A DNA stretch of 64,000 nt from Isoetes taiwanensis (GCA_021234155.1 JAJEKV010000507.1:62001-126000); one strand, 5' to 3'; counted from the stretch's first letter, positions 13,999 through 27,187 are shown. Program-made: numbers and translations. The notes: generated from the sequence alone by a model not told the origin.

Positions 13999-14500
13999 AT
14001 TTATGCTATCGCAACTAGCACTATGATGATTCATGAGTATGCGGTTAGACAATGAGACTCTAAGATCCTCCAAATTTTTATAGAAGATCCTCCGGCTTAT
14101 AGACGTTAACTCATGAGTACATGAACTTATTATCGCGGCATAAGTTCTATTGCATTTGTTGCGCATTACAACTTCTACTGCATTTGTGGGCTTTTGGAAA
14201 GTTCAGTGGTTCAAACCCTCCAGCCTCAGAGTATAGAAAAACACTAAAAGTAAATAAGTCAACATACTAGATGGCATCATTATATATGTATTTGAGTTGA
14301 ACTGAATAAATTAAATGATCTCTCCTTCATTATTAAGTCCTGAGATTTGCCATACTCTTAAGTTCGATCTCCCCTTTATTAAATTTGAGATTTGCCACAC
14401 TAAGTTTTGCACTTCAAAACAAGTCAATGTGCACATGGAGTATTTTGCAACAACACAATAACATTGTCACCTTGCAAATGATGATTGTTCATTTTGATTG

Positions 14501-15005
14501 TGTAACGGGCCCATGGTAGACCGCCGAAAGTATTCGAACCTTGAATGTGCCCGTGGAACGTTCTCGAGACACCGATAAATGGGTAGAAGCAACTACTCAT
14601 AAACGTCTTCAGACAGTTTTGCCCAGTTAGTTGGTTAAGGGCATGTCGGTTAGGAACGCTACAATTGGTATCGAGCAGGTCTCGAAGTTCGAGTCTCCAT
14701 AGGTGCCTATATGCATGGGTAATTTGCAAAGACTTGGTATGACATAGACATGGTATAGCCTTGGGTAATTTGCTAAGACTTGGTATGACATAGACATGGT
14801 ATAGCCTTGATGCTCGAGGACGAGCATAGCTCTAGTGGGAGAGATCAGAAACGGGCCCATGGTAGACCGCCGAGTATTCGAACCTTGAATGCCCCTCGGG
14901 ATGTTCTCGACACCGGTATAAATGGGTAGAAGCGACTACTCATAAACATGTCTCAGACAGTTTTGCCCAGCTTGGTTAAGGGCATGTCGGTTAGGAACGC
15001 ATGCA
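14501..15005 (+). mobile_element. TRIM retroelement, degraded copy A
   Basis: Two direct repeats of about 155-165 bp beginning gggcccatggtagaccgc, separated by a short internal region with a primer-binding site that reads TGGTATCGAGC here instead of TGGTATCAGAGC. The 3' LTR start and the target-site copy after it are altered compared with block B (60953-61451), again at CTG/CAG sites. Confidence 0.75.
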
Positions 15006-15629
15006 TTGGCACGTTCGTTGTTCCTTGATGCATATATTTCTAGAAAGGAACACATTTTCTATGAAAGCACGAAATTCATATCAATATATGTTATAATGTT
15101 AAATCTTGCAGCAAGGATGGCACAAATGCAAAGATTGAATTTGCTTCCTCCTTTTTCTATTCTATTTTCGAATCTTTTAGGCCCTTTGCTTCATTTGGGA
15201 TGATAGAGTTTGCCAAGGTCTTCTAATAATGTAACATGCCTAAACTTCTATTGTAGAAAATCAGGTTGGTGTCTTTATAGTTGCAAACTATAACTAGATT
15301 TAACTTTTGTTTCTATGGTAGGGATGTGATGCATATATTGGTTCTATTCTTTGAATGTTGCAGACAGCGAATATTGTAACAACAGTGTCTAGGAGTAGCC
15401 TCATATGCCGATAATATAACATGCAGATAATATAACGGGACTGTTAAAACAGCAGTATGGTCATGACCATCACATGACTCCGTGCATTTAATTGAATATG
15501 AAGACCACATCTTTTATCATGTATGTTACAAAAAATGCCATGATGTAGCATGGACTTCCATAACTGTTACTAGGATGTTGCAAAATGAATTGGTTTGAAT
15601 TTGAAAGAGAAGAAATGCTTTGTGTTTGA
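15006..15629. other. End of block A
   Basis: Non-coding sequence matching 61452-62073. Homology stops after gtgtttga at 15629. On the minus strand the block would begin with TC here. Confidence 0.6.
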
Positions 15630-16632
15630 CCTTGGCTAAATTTGCTACCCTTCGAAAGTGGTGACAAAGTATTGAAAATTTGCATGTTCACTACCATCGT
15701 TAAAGCCCACCATAGGCAAGCCATATAACACAAATTATGGCGTATCGTATGCTATGCAAAGAAAGTACGGTATTCGATCTAGATGCAAGACCATTTGAAA
15801 AGCAACAAAGGGAAAATAATGTATCCTCATGATGATCCAACAAGAATACATCATCATGTTCATATTAGGTTTTCATAATTTTGAGAACCTCCTCCTACAG
15901 TTTTGAAAACCCTCCTCCTTGATCAGGCTCAAATTTATTTTTGTACAATTGCACAATTTTGAGAACCTTCTTAATTTGGTATGCGAACTTCCTAAGGACA
16001 TGCACTAATGAAAATTGCCTTATCCCTCAAACTATACCCCTCAAACTTAACATAGTGTTGCTATAGATGCTACTAAATACACTTATAAATATCCTAAATG
16101 TTGCATGTGCACTCCTCCAATTGACTCTATTCACGATCAACACCTATAAGACTATGTATAGCAAGTACATGCTCAAGTAGCTAGGTAGTTAAGCCGTTGA
16201 GATGTGCTAACCGTTGAGATGTGCTATAACCATCCAAAGACACCAAAACTCATAGGTAACCACATTATTAAAGACACAGTCACTCATCGACTGGCATGAC
16301 ACCTAGATCATATTCAACATATGCTCTCAAGTTTGAATATTAATTCATCTCAATTACTTGCATGTCAAACCACAAAAGGTTTTCTATAGTACGTGCAAGT
16401 TCAATGTTAAGTTGTGAGTATTTTTACTTGGTCCAACATAATATAATCAAGTTTAAACCTGAAATACCACATATGCAAAGTTGACATAATGTACTTTATG
16501 TCAACGACCTCTTAAAAAGTTCCTTTATGTACCCTTGCCCCTCCAAGCCACATTGTTTATTCTCACTAGCAATTAAACAACCAACACTTCAAATTGTTAC
16601 TATGCCCGGCAACGCCGGGCACCATAACTAGT
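15630..16632 (+). mobile_element. Helitron-like segment with clean 3' end
   Basis: The 3' terminus is a GC-rich hairpin (gcccggc-aac-gccgggc, 16604-16620), 7 bases (accataa), then CTAG at 16628-16631 followed by T. This is the Helitron 3' signature. It shares hairpin design, spacer length and spacer sequence with the terminus at 45549. The 5' end is not identified; the limit given is simply where block A ends. No Rep/helicase coding is visible, so it is non-autonomous. Confidence 0.6.
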
Positions 16633-17825
16633 AATTCAATGAGGTCCTATCGAGACTTGAAGTCGAGCTATTGGATTCAAAGTCCAACATCCTGACTCAC
16701 TTTTAGATATAACAGAGAGATCAAATTGAGTAGCGGTTCGATATACAACATGTCAACCTTCTACATTTATTTGAGACGTAGGCAAGTACCTCGCCGGTCA
16801 AGCATAATCATAGACAATCTCATGCTCCAAATTTACTTGAAAGCAGGCAAGGAACTCACGCTTCAAACATAAGCATATGGGGTCTTGGATTTTAAAGTCC
16901 TCTGGCATGAGAATAGGGAGATCTCAATTTTTTGCAAGCCTGTGTGAATTACTTAACCTCGGCTATTTCTAAAAATTGTCACGCAAGCTACTTGAACGAG
17001 GTCCCATCGAGATTTGAACCTCGAAAGCTATTGAATTCAAAGTCCAATGTCCCAACCACTAGACCATAGAACCCATAGGAAAAAAGAGAGATTAAATTAA
17101 CATGGTTATGCACAATCCATCGAAAGTGATTTCATTGAGCGCCTTTCATTTTCAATGAGGTCCATCGAGATTTCAAAGCCATTGGATTGAAAGTCCAACA
17201 TTATTTTTTTTTTTTTTTATTTTTTTTTTTTTTTTTCATTTGTCTATAAATAATGGTATACAAATTTGAGCTCAAGGCCGAGGAAATATTTGAACTTTCG
17301 ACAAAAGCCATTGGATTGAATTCCCGGGCCAACCTCTTCCCTCCCAAAGTCCAACATTATAACTCAATTTTTAGATATAATTTCAAACGGTCGATATACA
17401 ACAAACCTTCTACATTTATTTGAGTAGGCAAGTCCTCGCCGGGATATACAACATGACAACTCATTCCAAACATTTATTTGAGCTTCAAACATAAGCATAG
17501 GCAAGGATCTCCAAGCGTTAATTACGAAGTTATTGGATTGAAAGTCCAACATTATAATCATTTTTAGACAATCTCATGCGATATACCAAACCTTCTACAT
17601 TTATTGGGAAGTAGGCAAGGACCTCACCGCCAAGCATAATCATAACAAATGCTCCAAATTTATTTGGGAAGCTGTGCAAGGAACTCACGCCAAACATAAG
17701 CATATGGGGTCTTGGATTTCAAAGTCCTCTGAGGCATGAGCATGGGAGATCTCAAATTTCTGCAAGGCTTTTGCAAATTATGAACTTCGGTTTTTCTAAA
17801 AATTATCTATACAAGATCTCGAGCG
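16633..17825 (-). repeat. Degenerate tRNA-Gln repeat units
   Basis: Rearranged copies of the unit found in tandem at 62074-64000: fragments with gaggtcctatcgag, acataagcatatgggg and ctacatttatttgag in altered order, plus a T-rich run at 17203-17237. It holds one near full tRNA-Gln copy (separate entry) and several 3'-half fragments starting near 16638, 17157 and 17820. Confidence 0.65.
16999..17073 (-). pseudogene. tRNA-Gln(UUG) pseudogene
   Basis: Same sequence as the intact genes at 63296 and 63835 but with inserted bases in the T-arm region and a changed acceptor stem, giving 75 bases. The anticodon loop CTTTGAA is kept, flanked by an imperfect stem. Likely inactive, unless the indels are read errors. 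Confidence 0.6.
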
Positions 17826-17885
17826 AGGTCCCTATCGAGATTTGAACTCGAAAGCTATCGATTGAGTCCAATGTCCTAACCACTA
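17826..17885 (-). pseudogene. tRNA-Gln 3' fragment joined to a gene end
   Basis: The 3' two-thirds of the tRNA-Gln unit runs to ccactag and then switches to unrelated coding-looking sequence. The tRNA lacks its D-arm start and acceptor 5' strand. The shared bases ccactag mark a recombination junction. Confidence 0.55.
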
Positions 17886-18465
17886 GTCTAAGTCATCTTC
17901 CTCATTGATAGAGTCTTCAACCATATCCAAATTAGCTTGATAGTTGGGATTTTCTTTGAAACGCTAGTTCATGGCTTCATGGGTAGGAAACTCTTAATGT
18001 CACGTGCCTCCTATTAGGATCAATTTTATTGATTCTGCAAGCCTCAAGAAGTTGGGCTTTGGTAGGTTGAGCCTGTGACAGCTCAATGCCATGTCTTCTA
18101 AGAGCATCAATCAGCTTGGCTCTTGTTCTGCATCAAGGGCCGTGGCGCCGAGAGGCCTCCGGTTTGCTCATCTCTTTAACATTCCATAAACTGAGTAGTA
18201 TTTATGCACTAATAGCCCTAATCTGCATATTTTTACCGAAGTTCAATAATTGTACTCGGGTTTCCTAACCATGATCTTCATATTTCCAGAGGCAATCAAA
18301 TCGGCTCTAGTCACTCGTCTTTGTTGATAAGATCCCGCCTTAAAAAAAATAGATAGAAATGAATTTTAGAAGACAAGTTCTTACCACATGGCCGCCTCCG
18401 CTCATAATGTAATCGATTGGGACCTTTCCATCCGGACACCTGTATGTGATAGGGTTGCACATTGC
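17883..18465 (-). CDS. Multi-exon gene fragment, unknown protein with SAP-like helices
   Basis: Three minus-strand exons fit together in phase 0. Exon 1 (about 18385-18465) ends in YIMSGGGHV before a GTAAG donor. Exon 2 is 18270-18338, exactly 23 codons (starts AGSYQQRR), between AG and GT. Exon 3 is 17883-18171 (starts MSKPEASRRHG). Introns are 46 and 98 bp. Exon 3 has a helical stretch (AKLIDALRRHGIEL, then PTKAQLLEAC) resembling a SAP-type helix pair, and an acidic C-terminal tail (MVEDSINEEDDLD). It carries one in-frame TGA and a later frameshift, possibly read errors. I do not recognise the family; a transposon-encoded DNA-binding protein is one possibility. The 3' end abuts a tRNA-Gln fragment. 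Confidence 0.4.
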
Positions 18466-19373
18466 GCTTTTACCGCCAACCAAGTTTTAGGTTAGGAAAC
18501 TCCACGATTAATGAATTTAGGTTAACCATTTTAGGGTTCATTTTCCATCAATGCCGCCACAAAAAAAAAATAATAATAATAATAATTTCAATTTATATTT
18601 AAACCTATAATTATCATTTCAGTCCTTTTATTTTTTGGTTGTCCAAACCATAGATGCCCCAATGTATCCCTTTCTCCATTGCCACGCTTTTAATGACATT
18701 CACAACAATTTACCTATCATACAAGCTATAAACTCCTTAAGTCATAAACACTTTGGGGTCATCCGGAAATCATGGAGGTTTCATCGCTGAACTACAATGT
18801 CCGGGGAACCCTTTGCACCACTGTTGAAATCAAGAATTTCCGATATAAAAAAATCCCCTGAAGTTTTCCGGTAAAAACCATGGAATTCTTCACATTTTCC
18901 TACTGAAACTAGTTTTTGCTTAATGCTTCGCTAGCTTAAATTATGTAGGAAATTTACCTTTTTCAGATTAAAGTTTGTCGCTCAATCGGTTTCATTCCCT
19001 AGTATTTTGTCAAATTGGTCCAAAAACTATTTAAGTCAATAACTAACCTTAAATCGCCACTTGTAATGGTTGCCTTGAAGCCATCCATATTTTGGGCTAT
19101 ACTCACAAACATGACCTTTGCCATACAAACATTGAGTTATCCTTATCTTGCAACAGCTTGCCTTGAAGGTCCTCCATATTTTGGGCTAAGGTTCATAACC
19201 GTGAACTTGCCATACTACATTGAGTCATCATACTTATGAGAACCTTTAATTACCCGGTAAATCACAAGTTTCCAACCAATTTAAAATAGACTATGCTATT
19301 TTAACACAACGGCTACCAAGAATTCATCTTGAAACTTTTATTTGACCAAAATTAAATCAAAACAAACCAAAGA

Positions 19374-19376
<3 letters not shown>
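18466..19376. other. No gene recognised
   Basis: AT-rich, with an (AAT)n run near 18569-18587 and a diverged duplication of ttgccttgaag...ccatattttgggcta at about 19070-19110 and 19155-19190. Nothing else supported. Confidence 0.5.

Positions 19377-19440
<64 letters not shown>
19377..19440. repeat. (TA)n microsatellite
   Basis: About 64 bp of TA repeats at the left edge of a repeat that also occurs at 26.1-27.3 kb. Confidence 0.95.
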
Positions 19441-19442
<2 letters not shown>

Positions 19443-20048
19443 AAAATTAATGCGTCCCTACGGTAGCATTGTTCTAGTTTTAGCATGTCCTTATATTCCC
19501 TTTAATTCCCTCGATTCCCTTTACATTCTAGAACATTCTAACTTTTCGAACATTTTGAAACTTTCTAAAAACATCCTTATAGTCTATTTTATGTTAATTA
19601 GAAACATTACCCTTAAGTATATTTGAAACATGAATTATTCATAGAATTAATGCTTGGTCTAGTGGTTAGAGGGGGGGTTTGGGAGGCCGAGGACGTGGGT
19701 TGAATCCCCAATAACATAAAGATTTTAAAAGCCTTTCCTTAAGGAACCAGCATTCAATATGAGCCTTAGATCTGGGACTTTCATCAACTTGATCAAGATC
19801 TCACCATATAAAACATTATGGTAGTAGGATCTAGCCCATATAATTCCCAGCCACGGACCGTGGGATGTGTCCCCAAGCCGTGGAGTCTCGGACCTGGTCA
19901 CTACGATCGATCACTGGACCGAGGACCCGGTACACATATTATATGTAAACTCGGGGCCATCATGGGATACCCCCAAACCCGGAGTGGCCGTCGGATCTCG
20001 AAGCAGACCTATCGGATAAGCGGACAAACATAAAGAACATATATAGAG
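19441..20048 (+). repeat. Dispersed repeat with tRNA-like head, copy 1
   Basis: Homologous to about 26040-26700 (plus) and about 26780-27340 (minus). The A-box TGGTCTAGTGG is intact at 19655-19665; the B-box is damaged (ggttgaatcc, about 19699-19708). The rest is unique to this family. Flanking homology extends well upstream of the tRNA-like part, so the copies spread as larger segments rather than as simple SINEs. Confidence 0.6.
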
Positions 20049-20065
20049 TAGATAGATAGATAGAT

Positions 20066-20155
<90 letters not shown>
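20049..20155. repeat. (GATA)n-(TA)n compound microsatellite
   Basis: A short GATA run followed by about 85 bp of TA repeats. Confidence 0.95.
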
Positions 20156-20156
<1 letters not shown>

Positions 20157-20660
20157 AGTAGTTTGTTATACAAGTGGCCCAAAATTTAATAATTTCAAGT
20201 ATTTTATGAAGATTCCAAGTAGATTCTAAAGATTCTCTTGAGATTCTTATCGATTCACTAAGATTTTATTGAGATTCTCAAAGATTGTCCTAAGATTCCT
20301 CCATACTTCTCCGATTGTCAAATGTTTTATGAAGTTTCTCTTAGATTCCTCTAGATTCTCAAAGATTCTCTCAAGAATCCCATAGATTCTAAAAAAGATT
20401 CTAGGCAAATTTGCCTATATTCTCTAAGATCCTATGAAGCTTTTCCTAGGTTCTCCAAGATTCCCTTGATTATCAAAGAGATTTTTTGAAGATTCCATCA
20501 GCTATTCTCAAAGGTTTCACGCTCCATGATTACTTCATTCCTTAAGAATATATAGGGTTTTCTCAATATAAGAACCTCCTAAGATTCCTAACAAAGAATC
20601 GTCTAGGTTTTATAAGAATCTATCAAGGTTCGTCTAGGGATGGCATAAGGAACCCCTAAG
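20156..20660. repeat. AGATTC-type degenerate array
   Basis: Repeated words of the kind agattcc / tagattct spaced 10-13 bases apart with drifting sequence. The same texture recurs at 25370-26040, 31985-32860, 33385-34200, 34765-34965 and 38960-39775, and inverted at 27340-27800. Confidence 0.7.
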
Positions 20661-22129
20661 GTTTTGAATATATGAAAAGCAATTTTCCTAGATAGAATAT
20701 GGTTTGGGCTTTTAGGTTTGAGAAAATGAAACATTAAGACGTGAAGAAAATATAATGAAGTTTATCTTTCAAGTGGAACTTGTATGATTTGTGACAAACT
20801 TTATTAAAATAGTGTTTAAATATTAAGAAATTCCCAAAGACTTTATGAACATTCTCTTCAATTCCTAGAATCCCAAAATTTACTGAGATTCAGATAGATT
20901 ACCATGCAATTTTTGCATGGTCTCTATTCAAGCTTCAAATTTAATATATTTAAAGAATTGTATGACGCTCCTTTCGAAAGCTTTAAATTTGATCGATGTA
21001 GAAATTGTAGGAAAGTCGTCACGAATTGCTTAAAATCATAGCTAGACTCTCCAAGTTTCCACAAGTTCTATAATTCTTCTCGATTGTCGAAGATTCTATA
21101 GTGTTTTCTTAACATGAGATCCTCCTAAGATTCCTAGCAAAGAACCATCGATTTCATAAGAATCTATCAAGATTCTATTATCTTTTCTAAGAACTCTTAT
21201 AGAGTGTATGAAGTTCTACGAAGATCCCCTTAGGTTCCATGAACATCTCCCCAACTTATATGATTTGTAATAGCTAGATATAATCTCCACCAAATTCAAA
21301 GTAGTGTGCTATATAGACACAATCCCGAACTTTATTAAAAATCAACATGTGAACAAATATATGAAATCTTAAATGCAAATTGAAATATTTGTAAACACGA
21401 TAAAAGTCATTTTTTCATGTGCATAAGTCGTATAGATTGTGTGGTATAGATTGTGTGGAAACGAACATGGTTAGTTGTCCATAATTGTGTAGAATAAGTA
21501 ATATGGTTAGTTGTCCATAATTAACAAACTTATTTACTAAATGTTACGGGCTAAAATATCAAGTCTCAACATGCAATTATCAAAGTTTGACATGCAATCT
21601 AATTTTCAGATGTAGAATGTAGCGTTGAGCCAAGAAATTGACAAAGACACTAGCTCAGACATGAAATGCGATTCAAAAAGTTATGTCTTATTTCTATGGA
21701 CTATGGGGTCGCCATGGCTCCACATGTTTGTTCCAAAAGATAGATGTTCAAAAGCAAAGTTTATACAAAGTACATATAAAGTTTAATAAATATGTCTATT
21801 ATAATTTTTCAAAAATGCCTGGGATATGGCGAAAAATAATTGAAGTAAGTCGCTAATTATGATGCATTAAGTACCATCCTTATGGTGATGTATTTCTGCG
21901 TGTTTTCTTTGCGCCATAACTAAAATGATGTAAACGAAAATAAGAAGGATTGAGTCCTGAGATTCCAATGCAAGGGAATTCCTATGCGGGGCCAAGAAAA
22001 TACTTGTTGAACTCATCAACATTGGCATTAAGTGGAGATAGGAATACTCTTCTCTGAGGCGTGGCTGACATGGAGATCATGGGGAAACAAAAATTTTATC
22101 AAGTCATCCCTTGACTCTATAGCAAGAAC
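20661..22129. other. No gene recognised
   Basis: AT-rich non-coding sequence with scattered AGATTC words to about 21260. No open frame of note, no RNA gene seen. Confidence 0.5.
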
Positions 22130-22560
22130 CTAAGTGTAGTCTCTCTCTCTAACACGGAACCATAGTCGATGCTTGTTTGAAGTCCCGGCGTAATGAAACA
22201 TTTTCCCACAAAAGGATGGCGATTTAATGATCTGTTGTAAAAAGCAGTTTACAAATTTGATGATGGCCTTGTTAGTTCTGGGAAATTGGCCCCAAATAAC
22301 AACTTGTGATTCTTTGAGTAGGCTTGCATTATCGGGGATTACATCGATCATGAGGGACATCCAAGATTTGTTTGTCCAAATTCGTGGATTTGAAACAATG
22401 AATGTGCTGTGTCTACCACCGGTACAATAATGCCGTTGAAGGCGCGTTGTTGCCTAAGGCAATACAACTTCTTTGGCGTCCCCCTAATGAGAGACATATA
22501 GCATTCAACAAATCTTGCACATTCCACCTTTCCATGAACAAAATTGGAGCTTTATTTTGT
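22130..22560 (-). CDS. Coding-like fragment, unknown protein
   Basis: Minus-strand frame from 22360 to 22130 encodes 76 residues of protein-like composition (key stretch VVIWGQFPRTNKAIIKFV, then MFHYAGTSNKHRLWFRV). Immediately upstream (22365-22530) another frame is open and protein-like (AFNGIIVPVVDTAHSLFQI), so a single reading with one frameshift near 22355 is plausible. I do not recognise it. It has no clear start, stop context or splice sites, and may be a relic of a mobile element or host gene. Confidence 0.3.
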
Positions 22561-24829
22561 CTGATGAAATCATTGAAACATAGTCATATATGTTAGCTTG
22601 TTAGAAATTCATTGCATTTCGGTGATACACTTGGCCAACTCTATATATGACCTTATGATCTCGAAATTTCTCTAATTCTTCCATAATCAAGTCCGACTCC
22701 CTCAAGATCTTTGGTATTAATATCCCCCACAAATATGTCACATGAAAACACATGCACAATTTAAAATACACAACAAATGAGAATCAAAGCAAAACACAAT
22801 AGAAAGTAGCGGACATATTTTGAGCTTAACCTATTGTTTAAAAATGAACATAGCCCAACCATTAATGGACATATCTAGAGATTAATCTATTTCTTAGAAA
22901 ACTTTTTGGATTGCAAGTTGGTTTAGAACAGAAAAATTACAATTTGGACATCAAAACTTTCGTGAGTTCCATGCCGACCGACTAATGTATAGATAATAAC
23001 GCTTTGGAACACCCAACAAATGAGAATCAAGTCAGAAACACAATAGAAACTAATGGACATATCCAGCTTAATCTATTATTTAGAGCTTTATCTATTATTT
23101 AGAGATGAACATAGCCCAACCACTAATGGACATATCTCCGGCTTAATCTATTATTTAAGAATAAACATAGTCCAAGCAAACACGGATTCCACGTTGGTAT
23201 AAAAGCACACAACCTCCCTCTGGACGCAAGAGATGCCTGTAGTTCTCTCTTTAAATGCATGGCACCGCCACTTAAACAACTAGATTAGACACCTAGAACA
23301 AAGATCAAAACTTTCTTATTCCATCCTATACCCGAATAACCTTTTTCAATCCCATATCCCCTTGGTACATACTCAGAAAAGAAAGCACATGTATATAACT
23401 TGGGACACCAAACAGCTGGAACAATCAACACAAAATAACAGTGAAGGAACAAAACCTACTATCATAATGGGGACTAAGGCATAAATTTAGATGCTAATTC
23501 ATAATATATACCTACTATCAAACCACACAGATTCCTTCTAGAGGCCCGCTTAATATTGTTTTGTATTTCTCGTTTCACTGTGAAGGCATAAATCTAGATG
23601 CCATCTAACTCTATTAGTTCAAGGTTCCATGCTCATAAATTCACATGAGGCCACACATTTCAGAATTATCCACCTAAGGAGGCTGTGAATGCAAGAGCTT
23701 TAGACGAATCCCATGCTCATAAATTCATAGAAGCCCCACATATCTCAGAAATTATCTAGCAAGGAGAATGAGCATGCATGATCTCGATGAATAGTTACCG
23801 CAATAGGTAATGTCTCGATTCCAAAGCCCTTCTAAGTTTTCGTTTTGTTAGGTGCATGAAAGTCACTCAAGCCGTGCGCCAAATACAGGCGTGGAGTAGT
23901 CTACTTTTATCGAGAAACCAACATTTTTCATCCTTACCTTGAAGCGAAATGGAGCTTCGAGAAACCTCACGCATGATTTGGTACCATCGTGTCCTGAAGG
24001 AAGCCCGCGACCACTCATTAATTCGAACAATTTCCATGCCAGTTCGTCGAGGAGCAACACTTCACAATTCTAGGCCGAAAATCAGCATGCGGCTCAAACC
24101 TCACGCTATCTCATCTAAATAGCACATCATATCAAATCACACTAGTCTTAATACTCATACAAAAATTTCAACGGTCTATCTGCCTCCCACAAATGTCGTG
24201 TCATTTCTTTGCACTTTCCCCAACTTTAAATTTCAATGGTCATAATTCATTCCCCACACGAACATTCCTCCACAACCCCCGATGTATCACATCAAACATT
24301 AATATTTTTATCCCTTTTGTATAATGCCCCTTGAACCTTCATGCTCTACGTGTCTTTTAATAAAAATTACACGATTGTTACGTCAAATCACGTTGGAGGA
24401 CTATATCTTAATACTAAGCACACTTTTCAATGTCTAGCTATCCCCCATAAATACGGTAGCTCTTCTTGGCACCTTCTCTCCCCTAAAATCAAGGGCTAAG
24501 ATTTAGTGTCCCCTTATCCGACGGTAGTCACATGGGGTGCATGCCCATACATGGCCCAACTTTCCCCCATGAGGTGGCAACATTATAGCCCTTTATTTTT
24601 TAGATGAACGGATGGGATGAATCTCTATATACCTATGACCCCATGTTACGTACATGCCCCCCCATGGAATAAGAATATATATATTAATGATATATATATA
24701 TATATATATCCTACGGTGCATGTTCGAGTTTTAGCATGTTCCTACGTGCAAGTTCTTGTCGTGCCCTACATTCTAAAAGGATCTCTTGAGAATACTCTAA
24801 ATTCATACATTCTCTAAGATTCTACCATT
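22561..24829. other. Mostly non-coding; short local duplication
   Basis: A segment with words aatgagaatcaa, aacacaatagaaa and gaacatagcccaacca occurs at about 22775-22880 and again at about 23010-23180, the second copy with an internal repeat of its middle. A short (TA)n lies at about 24690-24709. A 65-codon minus-strand frame at 23863-24060 is open but unrecognised. Confidence 0.45.
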
Positions 24830-25360
24830 AGGGTTTTTTTGAGATTAAAAAAGGGCCTTCAAAATATGCCAACTAAGCCAAATGAAGATAAATGAACTAC
24901 CAATCAATTTGTGGTCCGGTCGAGCAAAGCCATTATAACTAACTCCTTTGGATCACATTTTCTAGCATAATTGTTGTTAGAAAAGTCCAAATGAGCTTTT
25001 GTTTAGTGCAATAGATAGATCTCGTTGAGATCTTTCCAATCTTAGGTGCTTTGCACATATTTTAACCACTTATGATTGTCAAAACTCCAAAAATATGGTT
25101 TTACCATTTTTTACCTCCCACGAGGGCTAAAAATATGCAAAACCACCCAAGATTGGAAAGATCTCAATAAGATCTATCTATTGCACCAAACTAGAAACTC
25201 ATTTGGACTTTCTATCAACACTTATGCTAGAAAATGTGATCCAAATGAGTTAGTTATAAATCGCTTTCTTGATCGATTACCAATCTTGTTTTTGATTGGG
25301 AGTTCATATAGCTTAGTCAACAATTCTTAGAAGGCCCTTTTATGATCTCAAAAAATCCCT
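24830..25360. mobile_element. Foldback MITE-like element
   Basis: 531-bp inverted repeat. Left end AGGGTTTTTTTGAGAT pairs with right end ATCTCAAAAAATCCCT, and the arms (about 200 bp each) keep pairing through aatgagct/tagatagatct motifs to a loop near 25060-25130. It sits inside AGATTC-type sequence. I could not settle a target-site duplication. Confidence 0.6.
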
Positions 25361-26160
25361 AATGCAAGGTTCTCTTGGAGGTTTCGTGGAGATTCCTCTA
25401 AATTTTATAAGATTCCCTCTAGATTCTATTAGATTTCCATAGATTCTTCAAGGTTCTATGAAGATCCCCTTAGATTCTCTTAGATCCCTTTAGATTTTAT
25501 GAGATTGCCCTAGGTTCCCTTACATTATATGAGATTCAAAGAGATTCTATAAAGATTCCCCTAGATACTCTAAGATTTCATCAACATTTTTTTAGATTCC
25601 CTTAGATATTATGAAGATTCCCTTAGATCCCCTAGATTTTAAGAGATTCCCTTAGGATTGTAAATATTTTCTTAGATTTCTCTTACATTTTATGAGATTT
25701 TTAGATTACGTTAGATTCTCCTAGATTCCTTTACATTCTAGCTTTTTAGAACATTCTAAGACTTTCACGGAACATTGCGAGACTTTCAAAATACCCCAGA
25801 ACTTTCGGAGAGTATTTCCCTAGATTCTCTTACATTCCGTAGATTCTCCTACATTCTAGAACTTATTAGAACAATTTTGAAACTTTACGGGAAGAAATTT
25901 CTTAGATTCCTCAGTTCTCTTATGTTCTAGAATTTGGGACTTTCTGGAAGGATTCTCTTAAATTCCACCTAGATTCTCTTATCTTCCAAAACATTCTAGA
26001 ATATTACGGAACTTTCTAGAACATTCTAGAAGATTTTAGAACTTTCTTGAGCCTCGAACATTCTAGAACTTTCTTGAACTATCTAGAATGTTATATTCTA
26101 TTTTATCTTAATTAGAATATTTCCCTTAAGTATATTTGAAACATAAATCATTTATGAAAT

Positions 26161-26232
26161 TAATGCTTGGTCTAGTGGTTAGAGTGGGGGTTTGGAAGGT
26201 TGAGGTCAGGGTTCGAATCCCCGATAACATAA
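26161..26232 (+). other. tRNA-like head with intact A- and B-boxes
   Basis: A-box TGGTCTAGTGG (26168-26178) and B-box GGTTCGAATCC (26210-26220) both match the Pol III consensus at normal spacing, followed by CCCCG closing the T-stem. The acceptor stem does not pair, so this is tRNA-derived (SINE-like) rather than a functional tRNA. Confidence 0.6.
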
Positions 26233-27187
26233 AAATTTTAGAAGCACTTTCCTTGGGGGCGAGCATTGACATGAGCCTTAGGATCTTAGACTTCGATCAG
26301 CGATCAAGATCTCATATAAAACAATATAAGTAGTAGGGATCTATTACATATAATTCCCAAAGCCATGTAGGTAGTAAGATATGTGCCAAGCAATGTGGCC
26401 GTAGGATCTCGGATCGACGATCGGGATCAAAGGCAACAGCAAGGTAGTAGGATCGATTACATAGAGTCTACATACAGAAACTCCCAAAACCATGCGGGCA
26501 GGTAGGATGTGTCCCCAAACAGCGTGAGTCGTGGGATCTCCGGCAAGCGGTCGGGGATCAAATCAACTTTGGGCCGTGGGATGCGTCTATATAGAATATA
26601 TATAGAATCTCCCAAGCCATCGAGCGGTAGGATCGTCCCAAAGCCGCGTGGGCGTAGGATCTCGAGCAGTCGGATAAGCCGACACAAACATAAGAACATA
26701 TATATGATTGAACAAATATATATAATATATATATGTTTATATATATATCCGCTCGGAGATCCTATATATATATGGCTTTGGGATATATATATATATATAT
26801 ATATATATGGGAGATATATATATATATTCTATATAGACGCATCCCACGGTCCGTGTTGATTCGGATCCCCGACGCCGGTTCGAAGATCCCACTCAATGCT
26901 AAGCCAGACATCCCCCACGCCCGCATGGCTGGGAGTTTCTATGCAGACTCTATGTAACTCCATCCCACGCCCAGTTGCTCTTGATCCCCATCGCCGCATC
27001 CAAGATCCTACGGCTCACGCTTGTTTGGCACATTAATCTTACGTCCACATAGCTTTGGGAATTATATGTACAGATCCCACGCTCATTGCTTTTATGTGGT
27101 GAGATTCTAATCGTTGATCGAAGCCCAAGAGATCCTAAGGCTCATGTTGTCGCCTCGTCCCTTAAGGAAAGGCTTCTAAAAATTTTT

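Noticed and set aside
15630-16603. Precise 5' end for the Helitron ending at 16631
   Set aside because: No TC start with family similarity was found; the given left limit is only the edge of block A.
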